Source: Parasphingopyxis lamellibrachiae
Lineage (GTDB): Bacteria > Pseudomonadota > Alphaproteobacteria > Sphingomonadales > Sphingomonadaceae
DNA length: 64,000 nt
Reading direction: 5' to 3'
Assembly (NCBI RefSeq): GCF_003385775.1
Contig: NZ_QRDP01000004.1
Span: forward strand, 1,163,763-1,227,762
Both the position numbers and the translations under genes were made by a program. The notes below the pieces were generated by a model, which did no database searches, had not been told where the DNA came from, and saw only the letters and a program-made list of their open reading frames with translations. This document shows positions 54,619-63,895 of this stretch, piece by piece (the first letter of the stretch is position 1; every line of letters starts with the position of its first letter).

Positions 54619-54634
54619 TTTACGTTCACGTCAA
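54619..54634. promoter_or_regulatory. ACGT-box operator candidate, second copy
   Basis: TTTACGTTCACGTCAA matches the perfect palindrome at 42582-42597 in 14 of 16 positions. It sits just upstream of the acyl-CoA dehydrogenase ATG at 54597, where a repressor would block initiation. Confidence 0.55.
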
Positions 54635-54815
54635 TTGTCGGCGAAATGGCGGGCAAGGTCAAGAGATCGCGCAGCTGAATTTGGTTCAGCAACCGTTAGT
54701 CATGTGTCTGGCAGCATTCGGCCATGCTTGCGCTCAACAGGACTGATTCAAGTTCAGCGTGACGGGCAAAAGTTGAGCGGCTAGTCTGCGCCCCAGGCCA
54801 ATTCGACCGGAGATC

Positions 54816-56756
54816 ATGATGTTGTTTCACCCCTTTCGTTTCCTCGCGCCTCTGGCAGCGGCCGCATTGCTGGCGGCCTGCGGCACCGGCGGCGCAAGCA
54901 ATGACAGAAACGGTGCGATGGCGAACGACGGAACGAGCATCTTCGCCAGCGAAGAAGGACAAGACAGCCACAGCTATGCCCGCCCGCTGGAAGCCCGTGT
55001 CACCCATGTTTCGCTCGATCTGAATGCAGATTTCGAAGCACAGCGCATGGTCGGCTCGGCGACACTCGACCTCGAAGTCGCCGAGGATGCCGAACAAGTG
55101 GTGCTCGACAGCAAGGATCTCGAAATCCGGGAAGTCGTGAATGGCGACGGCGAAGCCCTGCAGTGGCAGATGGGCGAGGATAGCGGCGATGTGCATGGCG
55201 CGCCGCTGACAATCTCACTCGAAGGGGCCGAACAGGTCAAGATTACCTATGCCTCGGCGCCCGGTGCCGAAGCCCTGCAATGGCTTGGCCCGGAACAAAC
55301 GGCCGGCGGCGAAGATCCGTTCCTTTTCAGCCAGGGACAGGCGATCCTCAACCGAACCTGGATTCCCACGCAGGACAGCCCCGGCATCCGGCAGACTTGG
55401 GACGCGCGGATCACCGCACCGGAAGGATTGCGCGTCGTGATGAGCGCCGAGATGCTCACGCCCGAGGGCGAGATGATCGACGGCGAACCGGGCCGCCGCG
55501 CTTTCCGTTTTCGCATGGCCGAACCCGTTGCACCTTATCTCATCGCCATCGCGGCCGGCGATCTGGCGTTCCAGGAACTGGGAGAGCGCAGCGGCGTCTA
55601 TGCAGAACCGTCCATGCTGGCAGCATCGGTCGAAGAATTCGAAGATATCGAGGAGATGATCACGGCAGCCGAAGGCCTGTATGGCGATTATCGCTGGGGC
55701 CGGTACGACCTTCTCGTCCTGCCGCCCTCCTTCCCGTTCGGCGGGATGGAAAACCCCCGGCTGACCTTCGTTACGCCAACGATCCTTGCTGGCGACAAAT
55801 CGCTGGTTAGCCTGATCGCGCATGAACTGGCACATAGCTGGTCCGGCAATCTCGTCACCAATGCGAGCTGGGACGATTTCTGGCTCAACGAAGGCTTCAC
55901 CGTCTATTTCGAGAACCGGATCATGGAGGCGGTCTATGGCCGCGAACGCGCCGCCATGCTCGCCGATCTCGGCTGGACGGACATGATGGACGATATCGAG
56001 GATCTGGGCGGACTGACATCACCCGATACGCAGCTCCATCTCGATCTTGCCGGGCGCGATCCCGATGACGGCATGACCGATATCGCCTATGAGAAAGGCG
56101 CGGTGTTCCTGAGAACCATCGAGGAAACGGTGGGCCGCGCGCGGTTCGACGCATGGCTCGGCGATTATTTTTCCCGCAATGCCTTCCAGCCGCAAACAAG
56201 CGAACGGCTCATTGCCGACCTTCGCGCCAATCTCTTCACGGGTAGCGAAGCCGACGATCTGGGCCTCGAACGCTGGATCTACGAGCCCGGATTGCCGGAA
56301 AATGCAGTCCATATACAATCGAACCGGTTCCGCGCTGTCGATCAGGCGATCGCCAATTTCGCAGAGAGCGGCGGCGTGACGGTCGTCAACTGGCGGGAAT
56401 GGACAACCCAGGAACGCCAGCGCTTTCTGGAAGGACTGCCCCGTGAGCTGGACGACGACCGGCTCGAGGCACTCGAAACGACCTTCGGTCTGAACGAAGC
56501 CCGCAACAGCGAAATCCGCTTCGCCTGGCTCAAACTCGCCATCGCCAACCGGTATGACGATGCGCGAGATTCCGCCGAAGACTTTCTGCTGGGCATGGGC
56601 CGGCGCAAATTTGTCGCGCCACTGTTCGAGTCACTGATGGCTGAAGGCGAATGGGGCCAGCCTCTGGCCCGGCGAATCTATGCCGAAGCACGGCCGCGAT
56701 ACCATTCGGTTACCACAAACACCGTCGATGAAACGGTCGGCACGTCGGACGACTGA
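54816..56756 (+). CDS. M1-family zinc metallopeptidase, lipoprotein
   Basis: A 646-residue aminopeptidase of the leukotriene-A4-hydrolase type. The signal peptide ends at LLAAC (Cys22), so it is probably anchored in the periplasm. The exopeptidase motif GGMENP lies at 309-314. Zn ligands are His336, His340 and Glu359 in HELAHSWSGN and NEGF, with catalytic Glu337. The family N-terminal beta-sandwich is recognisable. The C-terminal helical domain is present, so the length is normal. It stands alone between the acyl-CoA dehydrogenase (divergent) and the CHAP gene. Confidence 0.94.
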   Translation: MMLFHPFRFLAPLAAAALLAACGTGGASNDRNGAMANDGTSIFASEEGQDSHSYARPLEARVTHVSLDLNADFEAQRMVGSATLDLEVAEDAEQVVLDSKDLEIREVVNGDGEALQWQMGEDSGDVHGAPLTISLEGAEQVKITYASAPGAEALQWLGPEQTAGGEDPFLFSQGQAILNRTWIPTQDSPGIRQTWDARITAPEGLRVVMSAEMLTPEGEMIDGEPGRRAFRFRMAEPVAPYLIAIAAGDLAFQELGERSGVYAEPSMLAASVEEFEDIEEMITAAEGLYGDYRWGRYDLLVLPPSFPFGGMENPRLTFVTPTILAGDKSLVSLIAHELAHSWSGNLVTNASWDDFWLNEGFTVYFENRIMEAVYGRERAAMLADLGWTDMMDDIEDLGGLTSPDTQLHLDLAGRDPDDGMTDIAYEKGAVFLRTIEETVGRARFDAWLGDYFSRNAFQPQTSERLIADLRANLFTGSEADDLGLERWIYEPGLPENAVHIQSNRFRAVDQAIANFAESGGVTVVNWREWTTQERQRFLEGLPRELDDDRLEALETTFGLNEARNSEIRFAWLKLAIANRYDDARDSAEDFLLGMGRRKFVAPLFESLMAEGEWGQPLARRIYAEARPRYHSVTTNTVDETVGTSDD

Positions 56757-56880
56757 GAAAGTTCCGCGATTTAACCCCGACTCTGAACCATTTGTCGCGT
56801 TAACCCTTTCGCTTCACGCTATTCTCGGGAAAGGGCACTAGCAGATGCTTATTCATCGCATCTGTTTTTGAGGGTCGCAC

Positions 56881-57471
56881 ATGTTTCCGGGTCGTTTACA
56901 GGCAGTTTTGAGCCTGATTGCCGTTGTAATTTTTACCTTGTCCGCTGCCTCTCCCGCCGAGGCGCGGGAAGCCCGCTGGCAGTGTGTTACCTATGCACGC
57001 AGCGTTTCAGACATCGAAATTCGCGGCAACGCCCATACCTGGTGGGCATCGGCCGCCGGCCGCTACGAACGCGGCAGCACGCCCGCAGCCGGCTCCGTCA
57101 TGGTTCTCCGTCCACACGGCCGGATGCGCCTCGGCCATGTCGCCATGGTTCGCGAAGTGGTGAACAACCGCCAGATTCGCCTGAATCATGCCAACTGGTC
57201 GCGCCGCGGTATGGTGGAAAGCAACGTGCTTGCCGAAGATGTCTCGTCGAACAACGACTGGAGCGTCGTTAAGGTCTGGCACACGCCCACCGGCCAGCTC
57301 GGCATCACCAACTATCCGGTATATGGCTTCATCTATTCGGACGAGGCTGAACCGGCCGAACCGGAAGTGCAGGTCGCGGCCACCCAGGTCGATGCAAACC
57401 GGGTTCTGCTTGCCAATTACAATCCGGATTCCACCGACCCGATCGGTCAGCTAATCGAAAACCTGGACTAG
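56881..57471 (+). CDS. Secreted CHAP-domain protein
   Basis: A 196-residue protein with a signal peptide of about 29 residues ending ASPAEA. The CHAP amidase/peptidase triad is visible: Cys35 (RWQCVTYAR), His86 (RLGHVAMV) and a polar residue near Asn105 (NHANW). It would cleave peptidoglycan cross-bridges or amides in the periplasm. The C-terminal 60 residues are a linker-like tail. The stop overlaps the stop of the convergent SH3-like lipoprotein gene by four bases. A CCCTTTC/GAAAGGG hairpin-like pair lies about 60 bases upstream of the ATG. Confidence 0.88.
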   Translation: MFPGRLQAVLSLIAVVIFTLSAASPAEAREARWQCVTYARSVSDIEIRGNAHTWWASAAGRYERGSTPAAGSVMVLRPHGRMRLGHVAMVREVVNNRQIRLNHANWSRRGMVESNVLAEDVSSNNDWSVVKVWHTPTGQLGITNYPVYGFIYSDEAEPAEPEVQVAATQVDANRVLLANYNPDSTDPIGQLIENLD

Positions 57472-57932
57472 CGTACAGCGCGCAGCTGGATAAAGGCGGA
57501 CGAAACCCATCCGCTCAGGCAGGGACCGTCATATTCGCGGCGCGAAGCGACCGGAACGGACACCCCGCACGCATCGGAAATGTCTCCATTCCCGGTATAG
57601 ATGATCGCAAGCCAGCTTTGGTCGTGGCTGCGATTGCAGACGAACACCAGCTCTCCATTGGCTAACGTATCGCGTTGTCGGGCCTGATCGAAAGGCGCAG
57701 CCCGCACCGGCAATTCACCACTTACGCCGCGAACAACCCCGGTTGCCTGGCACGCATCGAAGCGCGGCCCGAACTGGCCGACCACCACCGGCTGCACCAG
57801 CTCATTGGAGCTGTCGCCCCCACCGCGATCCATAGGCGCCGTGCCCGATCCGCTATTCTGCTCGACATTCGGATTGCATGCAGTGAGCATCAACAGCCCC
57901 GCCGCGGCACACCAGTACGACCTTCGCCTCAC
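57468..57932 (-). CDS. SH3-like lipoprotein
   Basis: A 154-residue protein with lipobox LTAC (Cys19). After a Gly/Ser-rich linker comes a bacterial-SH3-like module (GELPVRAAPFDQARQRDTLANGELVFVCNRSHDQSWLAIIYT). It ends CGVSVPVASRREYDGPCLSGWVSSAFIQL with several Cys. SH3b modules bind cell-wall peptides. Convergent overlap with the CHAP gene suggests both act on the envelope, but they are not co-transcribed. Confidence 0.82.
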   Translation of the reverse strand: MRRRSYWCAAAGLLMLTACNPNVEQNSGSGTAPMDRGGGDSSNELVQPVVVGQFGPRFDACQATGVVRGVSGELPVRAAPFDQARQRDTLANGELVFVCNRSHDQSWLAIIYTGNGDISDACGVSVPVASRREYDGPCLSGWVSSAFIQLRAVR

Positions 57933-58038
57933 ATATCCTCCAAAACATCAGATGCTGTCCACGTCGATACTAAGCCAGACAGAATGAGATTGCGAGCAGG
58001 GAGCAGTCGATTTCATGACTGTAGCCGGGCTAGCGCGC

Positions 58039-58455
58039 TTAGCCTGTCCGTTCCCGGTCATCGACCGGATCGGGGCCATAGCGATTGGGGCCGGGCGTCC
58101 CCTCCAGACACATGAAGACGAGGAAGATGATGCCGCCAACGAAGGGAATCAGCGCAAGCAGGATCATCCAGCCGGATTTGTCCTGATCGTGAAAACGCCG
58201 GACGGCGACGGCAAGGGTCGGGACGAGAAGCGCCATGCAGCCGATAAACAGGACAAGGTAGAGCGGCACCAGCACCATCCCCATCACGGATTCGCTGAAA
58301 TTCATGGTGTAGAGCAGCAGCGCGATGGCCAGGAGAACCACCCCCGCGGCCATGCCGAGGATGAGCGTGAACAGGTAGAACATCCAATATTCCAGCCGCC
58401 GCGACCGCCCCTCAAAATCCGCATAGCGCCTGAGCGGCATCAACATCCATTCCAT
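58039..58455 (-). CDS. DUF805 membrane protein
   Basis: A 138-residue inner-membrane protein. The N-terminal RYADFEGRSRRLEYWMFYLF is the DUF805 signature. Three to four hydrophobic segments follow, and the conserved RRFHDQDKSGWMILL motif lies near residue 90. The C-terminus ends GPNRYGPDP, also usual in this family. The start is set at 58455 by a GGGGGGA ribosome-binding site; the open frame to 58701 runs antisense to the phosphate transporter gene and is rejected. The function is unknown. Confidence 0.93.
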   Translation of the reverse strand: MEWMLMPLRRYADFEGRSRRLEYWMFYLFTLILGMAAGVVLLAIALLLYTMNFSESVMGMVLVPLYLVLFIGCMALLVPTLAVAVRRFHDQDKSGWMILLALIPFVGGIIFLVFMCLEGTPGPNRYGPDPVDDRERTG

Positions 58456-58576
58456 CGGAAAATCCCCCCTTTGAATGCAACCCCGCCCGGGAACATGCAT
58501 GGAATTTCGAATCTTGGCAATTCGCCTGCGCTCTGGCGTCATCGACGCCCTGTAACCGACGACCCTTTTCAGCCGA

Positions 58577-59731
58577 ATGACCCGGGCATCCGGAACATTC
58601 CGCAATTCTACCGTTTCCGAAAGGCCCGCCTTGCTCGTCATCCTTCTCGCATCGACCGCATTGTTCCTCGCCTTCAGCAACGGGGCCAACGATAATTTCA
58701 AGGGTTTCGCGACGATATGGGGATCGGCCTCGCTCGGCTATCGGCAGGCCCTTATACTGGCGACCGGCGCTACGATCCTTGGCGGTATCGCTTCGATCCT
58801 GATCGCAGACACCCTCGTCCTGCAATTTTCCGGCAAGGGGCTGGTTCCCGACGCGCTTGCAAACGCACCGGCTTTCGCGCTGGCCGTCGGCGGAGGCGCG
58901 GCGATCACGGTGATGTTGGCAACGCGGTTCGGTTTTCCGGTTTCGACCACCCATGCGCTGGTCGGCGGCCTGATCGGGGCTGGCCTCGCCAATAGCACCA
59001 GCGCGCTCAATCTTGGAAATCTCGGGTCGAAATTCCTGTTACCGCTGCTCATCAGCCCGATCCTCGCCGCGCTGATGGCCTGTGCCGTCTATTTCATTCT
59101 CAGCCGGATAGGTTCGAAACCAACCGGAGCAGACTGCATCTGTCTGGTCGGCGGGCAACCGGTGCCCACAACCAATGTCGGCCTTGTCGAGCGGAAGGAC
59201 GCGGCCTGCCTGGCACCCCACCTGGTTATCGCCTCACAAGAGGCATGCGCCGTAGGTGCCCAACCCGTCGCCCGCGCGTCTGTCAGCCGCCTGCGCGACG
59301 GGCTGCATCTGTTTTCAGCCGGCACCATCTGCTTTGCCCGCGGGGTCAATGACGCGCCCAAGCTGGCGGCATTGCTGCTCACCGCAAATCTGTTCGACGG
59401 CATTGTATCAACCCTGGCGATAACCGCTGCAATGGCAGTGGGCGGCTGGTTATTGTCGCGCCGTGTCGCCGAAACGATGAGCCACGGGATCAATCAGCTG
59501 GACACGACCCAGGGCATTTCCGCGAACCTGATAACCGCGGGCCTTGTGCTGTTCGCAAGCCGCCTCGGGATGCCCGTTTCGACGACGCATGTGTCCGTCG
59601 GCTCGATCATCGGCACCGGGGCGGCGGGCCGAACGCTCGATCTGTCCGTCGTCCGCAACGTCGTGCTTTCATGGGTCGCCACTTTGCCGGTCGCGACGGG
59701 AATAGCCTTTGCAATCGGATGGCTGGCCTAG
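58577..59731 (+). CDS. PiT-family inorganic phosphate transporter
   Basis: A 384-residue membrane carrier for phosphate, driven by cations. Both PiT signature halves are present: FSNGANDNFKG near the N-terminus and CFARGVNDAPK in the second half. The repeats FGFPVSTTHALVGGLIGAG and LGMPVSTTHVSVGSIIGTG accompany them. The central cytoplasmic loop (about 190-235) holds four Cys (DCIC, DAAC, EAC), which is notable. It converges on typA, the two stops overlapping. It may start at a later codon, because the first 18 residues are polar. Confidence 0.93.
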   Translation: MTRASGTFRNSTVSERPALLVILLASTALFLAFSNGANDNFKGFATIWGSASLGYRQALILATGATILGGIASILIADTLVLQFSGKGLVPDALANAPAFALAVGGGAAITVMLATRFGFPVSTTHALVGGLIGAGLANSTSALNLGNLGSKFLLPLLISPILAALMACAVYFILSRIGSKPTGADCICLVGGQPVPTTNVGLVERKDAACLAPHLVIASQEACAVGAQPVARASVSRLRDGLHLFSAGTICFARGVNDAPKLAALLLTANLFDGIVSTLAITAAMAVGGWLLSRRVAETMSHGINQLDTTQGISANLITAGLVLFASRLGMPVSTTHVSVGSIIGTGAAGRTLDLSVVRNVVLSWVATLPVATGIAFAIGWLA

Positions 59732-61545
59732 GCTGCATCCACCTTGCGTGACGCCTTTTTCCGCTCATGTGGATCGAGGTGGCGTTTGCGGATACGGATC
59801 GCCTTGGGCGTCACTTCGACGAGTTCGTCTTCCTGGATATAGGCAATCGCCTGTTCCAGGGTCATCCGGCGCGGCGGGGTCAGGCGGATAGCGTCGTCCT
59901 TGCCCGATGAGCGGATATTGGTGAGCTGCTTGGTCTTGGTCGGATTAACCTCAAGATCCTGCGGCTTTGCATTCTCGCCGATCACCATGCCCTGATAGAG
60001 TGCATCGCCAGGCGAAACGAACAGGATACCGCGATCTTCCAGCGTGTTGAGCGAATAGGCGATCGCCTGACCCTGCTCCATCGAAATCAGAACACCAACC
60101 GAACGACCTTCGATCGTGCCCTTATAGGGCCCGTATTTCTCGTATACCCGATTCATAATGCCCGTGCCGCGTGTATCGGACAGGAACTCGCCATGATAGC
60201 CAATCAGGCCGCGCGACGGGGCGGAAAAGGTAATCCGCGTCTTACCGCCGCCCGAAGGCGCCATATCGGTCATCTCGGCCTTGCGGAGTGCCATCTTCTC
60301 GACGACCGTACCGGAAAATTCGTCGTCTACATCGACAACCACGGTTTCATACGGCTCTTCGCGGCCATTGGGGCCATCGCGAAACAGCACGCGTGGGCGC
60401 GAGATCGAGAGCTCGAAGCCCTCGCGGCGCATGGTCTCGATCAGCACGCCAAGCTGGAGCTCGCCCCGGCCGGCGACTTCGAACGCGTCCTTTTCGGCAC
60501 TTTCGCTGATCTTGATCGCGACATTGCCTTCGGATTCCTTTTCAAGCCGCTCGCGGATGACGCGGCTCTGGACCTTGTCGCCATCCTTGCCGGCAAAAGG
60601 ACTGTCATTGACGGCAAAGGTCATGGCGAGCGTCGGCGGATCGATCTTGCGTGCATCGATCGGCGTGTCGACTTCCAGCGCGCAGATCGTGTTCGATACG
60701 GTGGCGTCGGTCAGCCCCGCGATGGCGACGATATCGCCTGCTTTCGCGGATTCCACCGGAACGCGCTCAAGTCCTTCAAAGGCGAGAATTTTGGTTGCCC
60801 GGCCGCTTTCGACAACCTTGCCCTCGGCATCGATCGCCTTGATCGGCATATTCATCTCGAGCCGACCGCTCTGGATACGGCCGGTCAGCACGCGGCCCAT
60901 GAAATTGTCGCGATCAAGCAAGGTTGCGAGCATCTTGAACTCGCCATCGGGGTCCGCATCGGGCTCGGGAACATGTTCCATGATGGTCTCGAAAAGCGGC
61001 GTCAGATCGCCGTCGCGAACCGTGTCTTCCTTGCCCGCATAGCCGGAACGGCCGCTCGCATAGAGCGTCGGGAAATCGAGTTGCTCGTCATTGGCCTCGA
61101 GCGCGAGAAACAGCTCGAAGCACTCGTCGAGCACTTCGGCCGGGCGCGCATCTGGCCGATCGATCTTGTTGACGACGACGATCGGTTTGAGGCCGAGCGC
61201 CAGAGCCTTGCCGGTGACGAATTTGGTCTGCGGCATCGGGCCTTCGGCCGCGTCGACGAGCAGGATAACCCCGTCCACCATCGACAGGATACGCTCCACC
61301 TCGGCGCCGAAATCGGCGTGGCCGGGCGTATCGACGATGTTGATATGGTTGCCGTTCCACTCGACGCTCGTGCATTTGGCGAGAATCGTGATCCCGCGCT
61401 CCTTCTCGAGTTCGTTCGAATCCATGGCCCGTTCCTCGACGCGCTCATTCTCGCGAAAGGTGCCGGACTGGCGGAAAAGCTGGTCGACGAGCGTGGTCTT
61501 GCCATGATCGACGTGAGCAATGATGGCCACGTTACGAAGGCCCAT
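59728..61545 (-). CDS. typA: Translational GTPase TypA/BipA
   Basis: A ribosome-associated GTPase aiding growth under stress. The 605-residue length is normal. The G1 box is AHVDHGKTT (residues 9-17), with DTPGHADF (G3) and [10 protein letters not shown] (G4). The C-terminal BipA-specific block includes [26 protein letters not shown] 61545 ([14 protein letters not shown]) is chosen; the frame remains open to 61737, but that extension has no family similarity. The gene is convergent with the phosphate transporter. A plus-strand open frame antisense to it is a shadow. Confidence 0.98.
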   Translation of the reverse strand: MGLRNVAIIAHVDHGKTTLVDQLFRQSGTFRENERVEERAMDSNELEKERGITILAKCTSVEWNGNHINIVDTPGHADFGAEVERILSMVDGVILLVDAAEGPMPQTKFVTGKALALGLKPIVVVNKIDRPDARPAEVLDECFELFLALEANDEQLDFPTLYASGRSGYAGKEDTVRDGDLTPLFETIMEHVPEPDADPDGEFKMLATLLDRDNFMGRVLTGRIQSGRLEMNMPIKAIDAEGKVVESGRATKILAFEGLERVPVESAKAGDIVAIAGLTDATVSNTICALEVDTPIDARKIDPPTLAMTFAVNDSPFAGKDGDKVQSRVIRERLEKESEGNVAIKISESAEKDAFEVAGRGELQLGVLIETMRREGFELSISRPRVLFRDGPNGREEPYETVVVDVDDEFSGTVVEKMALRKAEMTDMAPSGGGKTRITFSAPSRGLIGYHGEFLSDTRGTGIMNRVYEKYGPYKGTIEGRSVGVLISMEQGQAIAYSLNTLEDRGILFVSPGDALYQGMVIGENAKPQDLEVNPTKTKQLTNIRSSGKDDAIRLTPPRRMTLEQAIAYIQEDELVEVTPKAIRIRKRHLDPHERKKASRKVDAA

Positions 61546-61619
61546 AGGGTATCTCTCAATTGTAAGGAGCGTCAGATTACCGGCCGCATATAGAGACTCT
61601 GGTGCGCCGCAACAAGAGA

Positions 61620-62681
61620 TTAACCCAAGGGCGCGCTTATAAGATCCAGCACCTGCTCGATCAAACCTTTCGATCCGATGCCAAAAGCGATCCTGCCAGC
61701 CATGACTGCAAGGAAAAGCATGAGCACAACCGCCCATACTGCCGCGATGCTTCCGGTCATCCGCCAGCTTTTCGGCGGCAGGCCCTGGAAGAGGAACATC
61801 GCGATCCCGGCAAGATTCACGCAGACCAGGTTTGTCGCGAAGAGGAACAGCGCATTGAAGCCGAGCACCTCATATCCCTGGCTGAAGAACAGCCCGGCCG
61901 CGGCGATCGGCGGCACGAGGGCCACAGCAATCATCACCCCGACCAGAGACAGTGATGCGCCGCGGCTGAATGCGAGCACACCGGCCGCGCCGCAAGCCAG
62001 CGCCAGCGCGACATCGGCAGGCGAAACGATCGACCGGTTGAACAGTTCAGGCACCGTCGGGTCGACGACGATCAAGAAACCCAGGCCAAAGGTCGCGACA
62101 AGCGCCGCGAGCGCACCGACGGCAAGCGTGAGCGTTGCCCGCCATGCCATGTCCCGATCGCCGACTGTCGCAGCCAGTGCCATGCCCATGGTGGGACCAA
62201 GCAACGGCGCGATGACCATGGCACCTATCACTACAGCAACTTGTCCGCTGCGCATGCCAAGCGCGGCGATCACCGCCGACAGGACGACCGTCAACAGATA
62301 GGAGGGCCTGATCGCGATGCTCTCCGCGATGTCATCGTAAATCTCGTCGGTACTGATCCGATCCCGGCTGAAAAAGGCTTCCAGCCGGGTCGGCGGCGGC
62401 AGATCTGGCCCGGGAAGGGCGGTTTCCGGCGTTTCCTCGAGCGGCGGCAGGACGGCTTCAAGCGCCGCAACGGTCGTCGAGAATCCCTCAATCGCACCGA
62501 AACTTTGATCAAGTTCAGCAAGCAAGCGTTCAACATATCGCGGCTGCACGATGCAGGAGAATTTTTCGCGCCCATCCGGCACCATCTCCTGCCAGAAACG
62601 GCGACAATGACGGCCGATAACCTCGCGGGCCCCCGCCACTTCGGCATCTGGCACAATGATATCGACTATTCGCGCAGACAT
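61620..62681 (-). CDS. DUF389-family membrane protein (TIGR00341-like)
   Basis: A 353-residue protein. The N-terminal 115 residues are soluble (MSARIVDIIVPDAEVAGAREVI). The following membrane half has about six segments, with SYLLTVVLSAVIAALGMRSGQVAVVIGAMVIAPLLGPTMGMALA, the DUF389 hallmark, and VGVMIAVALVPPIAAAGLFF. GAGG precedes the ATG. The function is unknown; family members are conserved next to varied transport genes. It lies 74 bases upstream of typA on the same strand. Confidence 0.93.
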   Translation of the reverse strand: MSARIVDIIVPDAEVAGAREVIGRHCRRFWQEMVPDGREKFSCIVQPRYVERLLAELDQSFGAIEGFSTTVAALEAVLPPLEETPETALPGPDLPPPTRLEAFFSRDRISTDEIYDDIAESIAIRPSYLLTVVLSAVIAALGMRSGQVAVVIGAMVIAPLLGPTMGMALAATVGDRDMAWRATLTLAVGALAALVATFGLGFLIVVDPTVPELFNRSIVSPADVALALACGAAGVLAFSRGASLSLVGVMIAVALVPPIAAAGLFFSQGYEVLGFNALFLFATNLVCVNLAGIAMFLFQGLPPKSWRMTGSIAAVWAVVLMLFLAVMAGRIAFGIGSKGLIEQVLDLISAPLG

Positions 62682-62783
62682 GGCACCTCGCTCTTCAATC
62701 GGGGCAGTCTAGCCGGTTGGCCGCGCGTGTCGAACAAAAGCGTACGCTATCGCCAATTGGGCAAAGCGCGCTAAAGCCGCCCG

Positions 62784-63758
62784 ATGCAACGCCTCGCATC
62801 AATCCTCGTTCCCGACCGGTTCATCATTATCCTGCTCGCGATGGTCGGTGTGGCGGCGCTCCTGCCCGCGCGCGGAATGGCGCTGGACTTACTGGGAACG
62901 GTTTCAACGATCTGCATCGTGTTGCTGTTCTTCGTCCATGGCGCCCGGCTCAGCCGCCAGGCGGTACTGGGCGGATTTACCCGGCTGAAGCTGCATCTCG
63001 CCATTGTCGGATTTACCTTCCTCACCTTCCCTCTGCTGGGCCTCGCGCTGACCACGCTTGCCGCCCCCTTCATTGATCCGGCCTTTGTCCCGGGCATTCT
63101 CTTCCTGTGTGCGCTGCCGACAACCGTCGCATCGTCCATCGCCATGGTGTCGATGGCACGAGGCAATATCGCGGCCTCGGTTATCGCGGCGGCACTTTCC
63201 TCGATGCTTGGCGTCGTACTGACGCCCCTGATGTTTGCCGCATTGCTGTCCACATCCGGCGCTCCGATCGACATATCCGGCATCGGCAAGGTCGTGCTGA
63301 TCCTCGCCCTGCCCTTCGCCGTGGGCCAGTTGTGCCGGCCCGCCGTGGGAGCCTGGGTCGAAGCCCATCCCGGTGTCAGTCGGACGCTGGACAGGCTGAC
63401 CATCCTGCTCGCCATCTATGTCGCGCTGTCCGCAGCGGTCGGTGGCGGTTTGCTGGACGGGCTCGGCCTGGGCCGCTTCCTGCTGCTGCTCGCCCTGATG
63501 CTAGTCCTGCTGGCGCTGGTGATCGGAACGGCGATGCTCGCCGCACGGGTGCTCGGGTTCAATTTTGGTGACGGCACCGCCCTGCTCTTCGCCGCGATGC
63601 AAAAGAGCGTCATATCGGGAACGCCGATGGCCCGCATCCTGTTCCCCGGAGCGGAGGCCGGGCTGATCATCGTGCCGCTGCTCGTCTACTATGTGCCGAT
63701 GATGACCGTCTCGGCGATCATGGCTGCCCGAATGGGGGCGAGGCACGCGCCCGGCTAA
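62784..63758 (+). CDS. Bile acid:sodium symporter family protein (YfeH-like)
   Basis: A 324-residue carrier with about ten membrane segments. FVHGARLSRQAVLGGFTRLKLHLAIVGFTFLTFPLLG and LCALPTTVASSIAMVSMARGNIAASVIAAALSSMLGVVLTPLM give the SBF/DUF4137-like signature. LLFAAMQKSVISGTPMARILFPG closes the fold. The substrate is unknown; the name reflects the superfamily. Its stop overlaps that of the convergent DUF2474 gene. Confidence 0.92.
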   Translation: MQRLASILVPDRFIIILLAMVGVAALLPARGMALDLLGTVSTICIVLLFFVHGARLSRQAVLGGFTRLKLHLAIVGFTFLTFPLLGLALTTLAAPFIDPAFVPGILFLCALPTTVASSIAMVSMARGNIAASVIAAALSSMLGVVLTPLMFAALLSTSGAPIDISGIGKVVLILALPFAVGQLCRPAVGAWVEAHPGVSRTLDRLTILLAIYVALSAAVGGGLLDGLGLGRFLLLLALMLVLLALVIGTAMLAARVLGFNFGDGTALLFAAMQKSVISGTPMARILFPGAEAGLIIVPLLVYYVPMMTVSAIMAARMGARHAPG

Positions 63759-63895
63759 GCGATCCAGAGTCTCAGCACGAAGCCCACTGCCGCAATCGTT
63801 GCGACACTCGCCGCCCATAGCCCCACAAACCAGGCAAGCTTCTGCCAGAGCGGGCGCTCCCGGTTGCGCGCGTCCTTAATGATAGCCGGTCTCAT
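63755..63895 (-). CDS. DUF2474 small membrane protein
   Basis: A 46-residue protein (MRPAIIKDARNRERPLWQKL, then one membrane helix ending LRLWIA). A basic N-terminus followed by WQKLAWFVGLWAASVATIAAVGFVLR is typical of the DUF2474 proteins found after cydB, which act like small accessory subunits of cytochrome bd oxidase. The ATG lies inside the 3' end of cydB (20-base overlap), supporting coupled translation. Confidence 0.85.
   Translation of the reverse strand: MRPAIIKDARNRERPLWQKLAWFVGLWAASVATIAAVGFVLRLWIA

Noticed and set aside
60193-61593. Plus-strand 466-residue frame opposite typA
   Set aside because: typA is unmistakable; the antisense frame is a GC-bias artefact with no domain.
61546-61737. 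64-residue upstream extension of typA
   Set aside because: It has no similarity to TypA and would overlap the end of the DUF389 gene; [14 protein letters not shown] is the family N-terminus.
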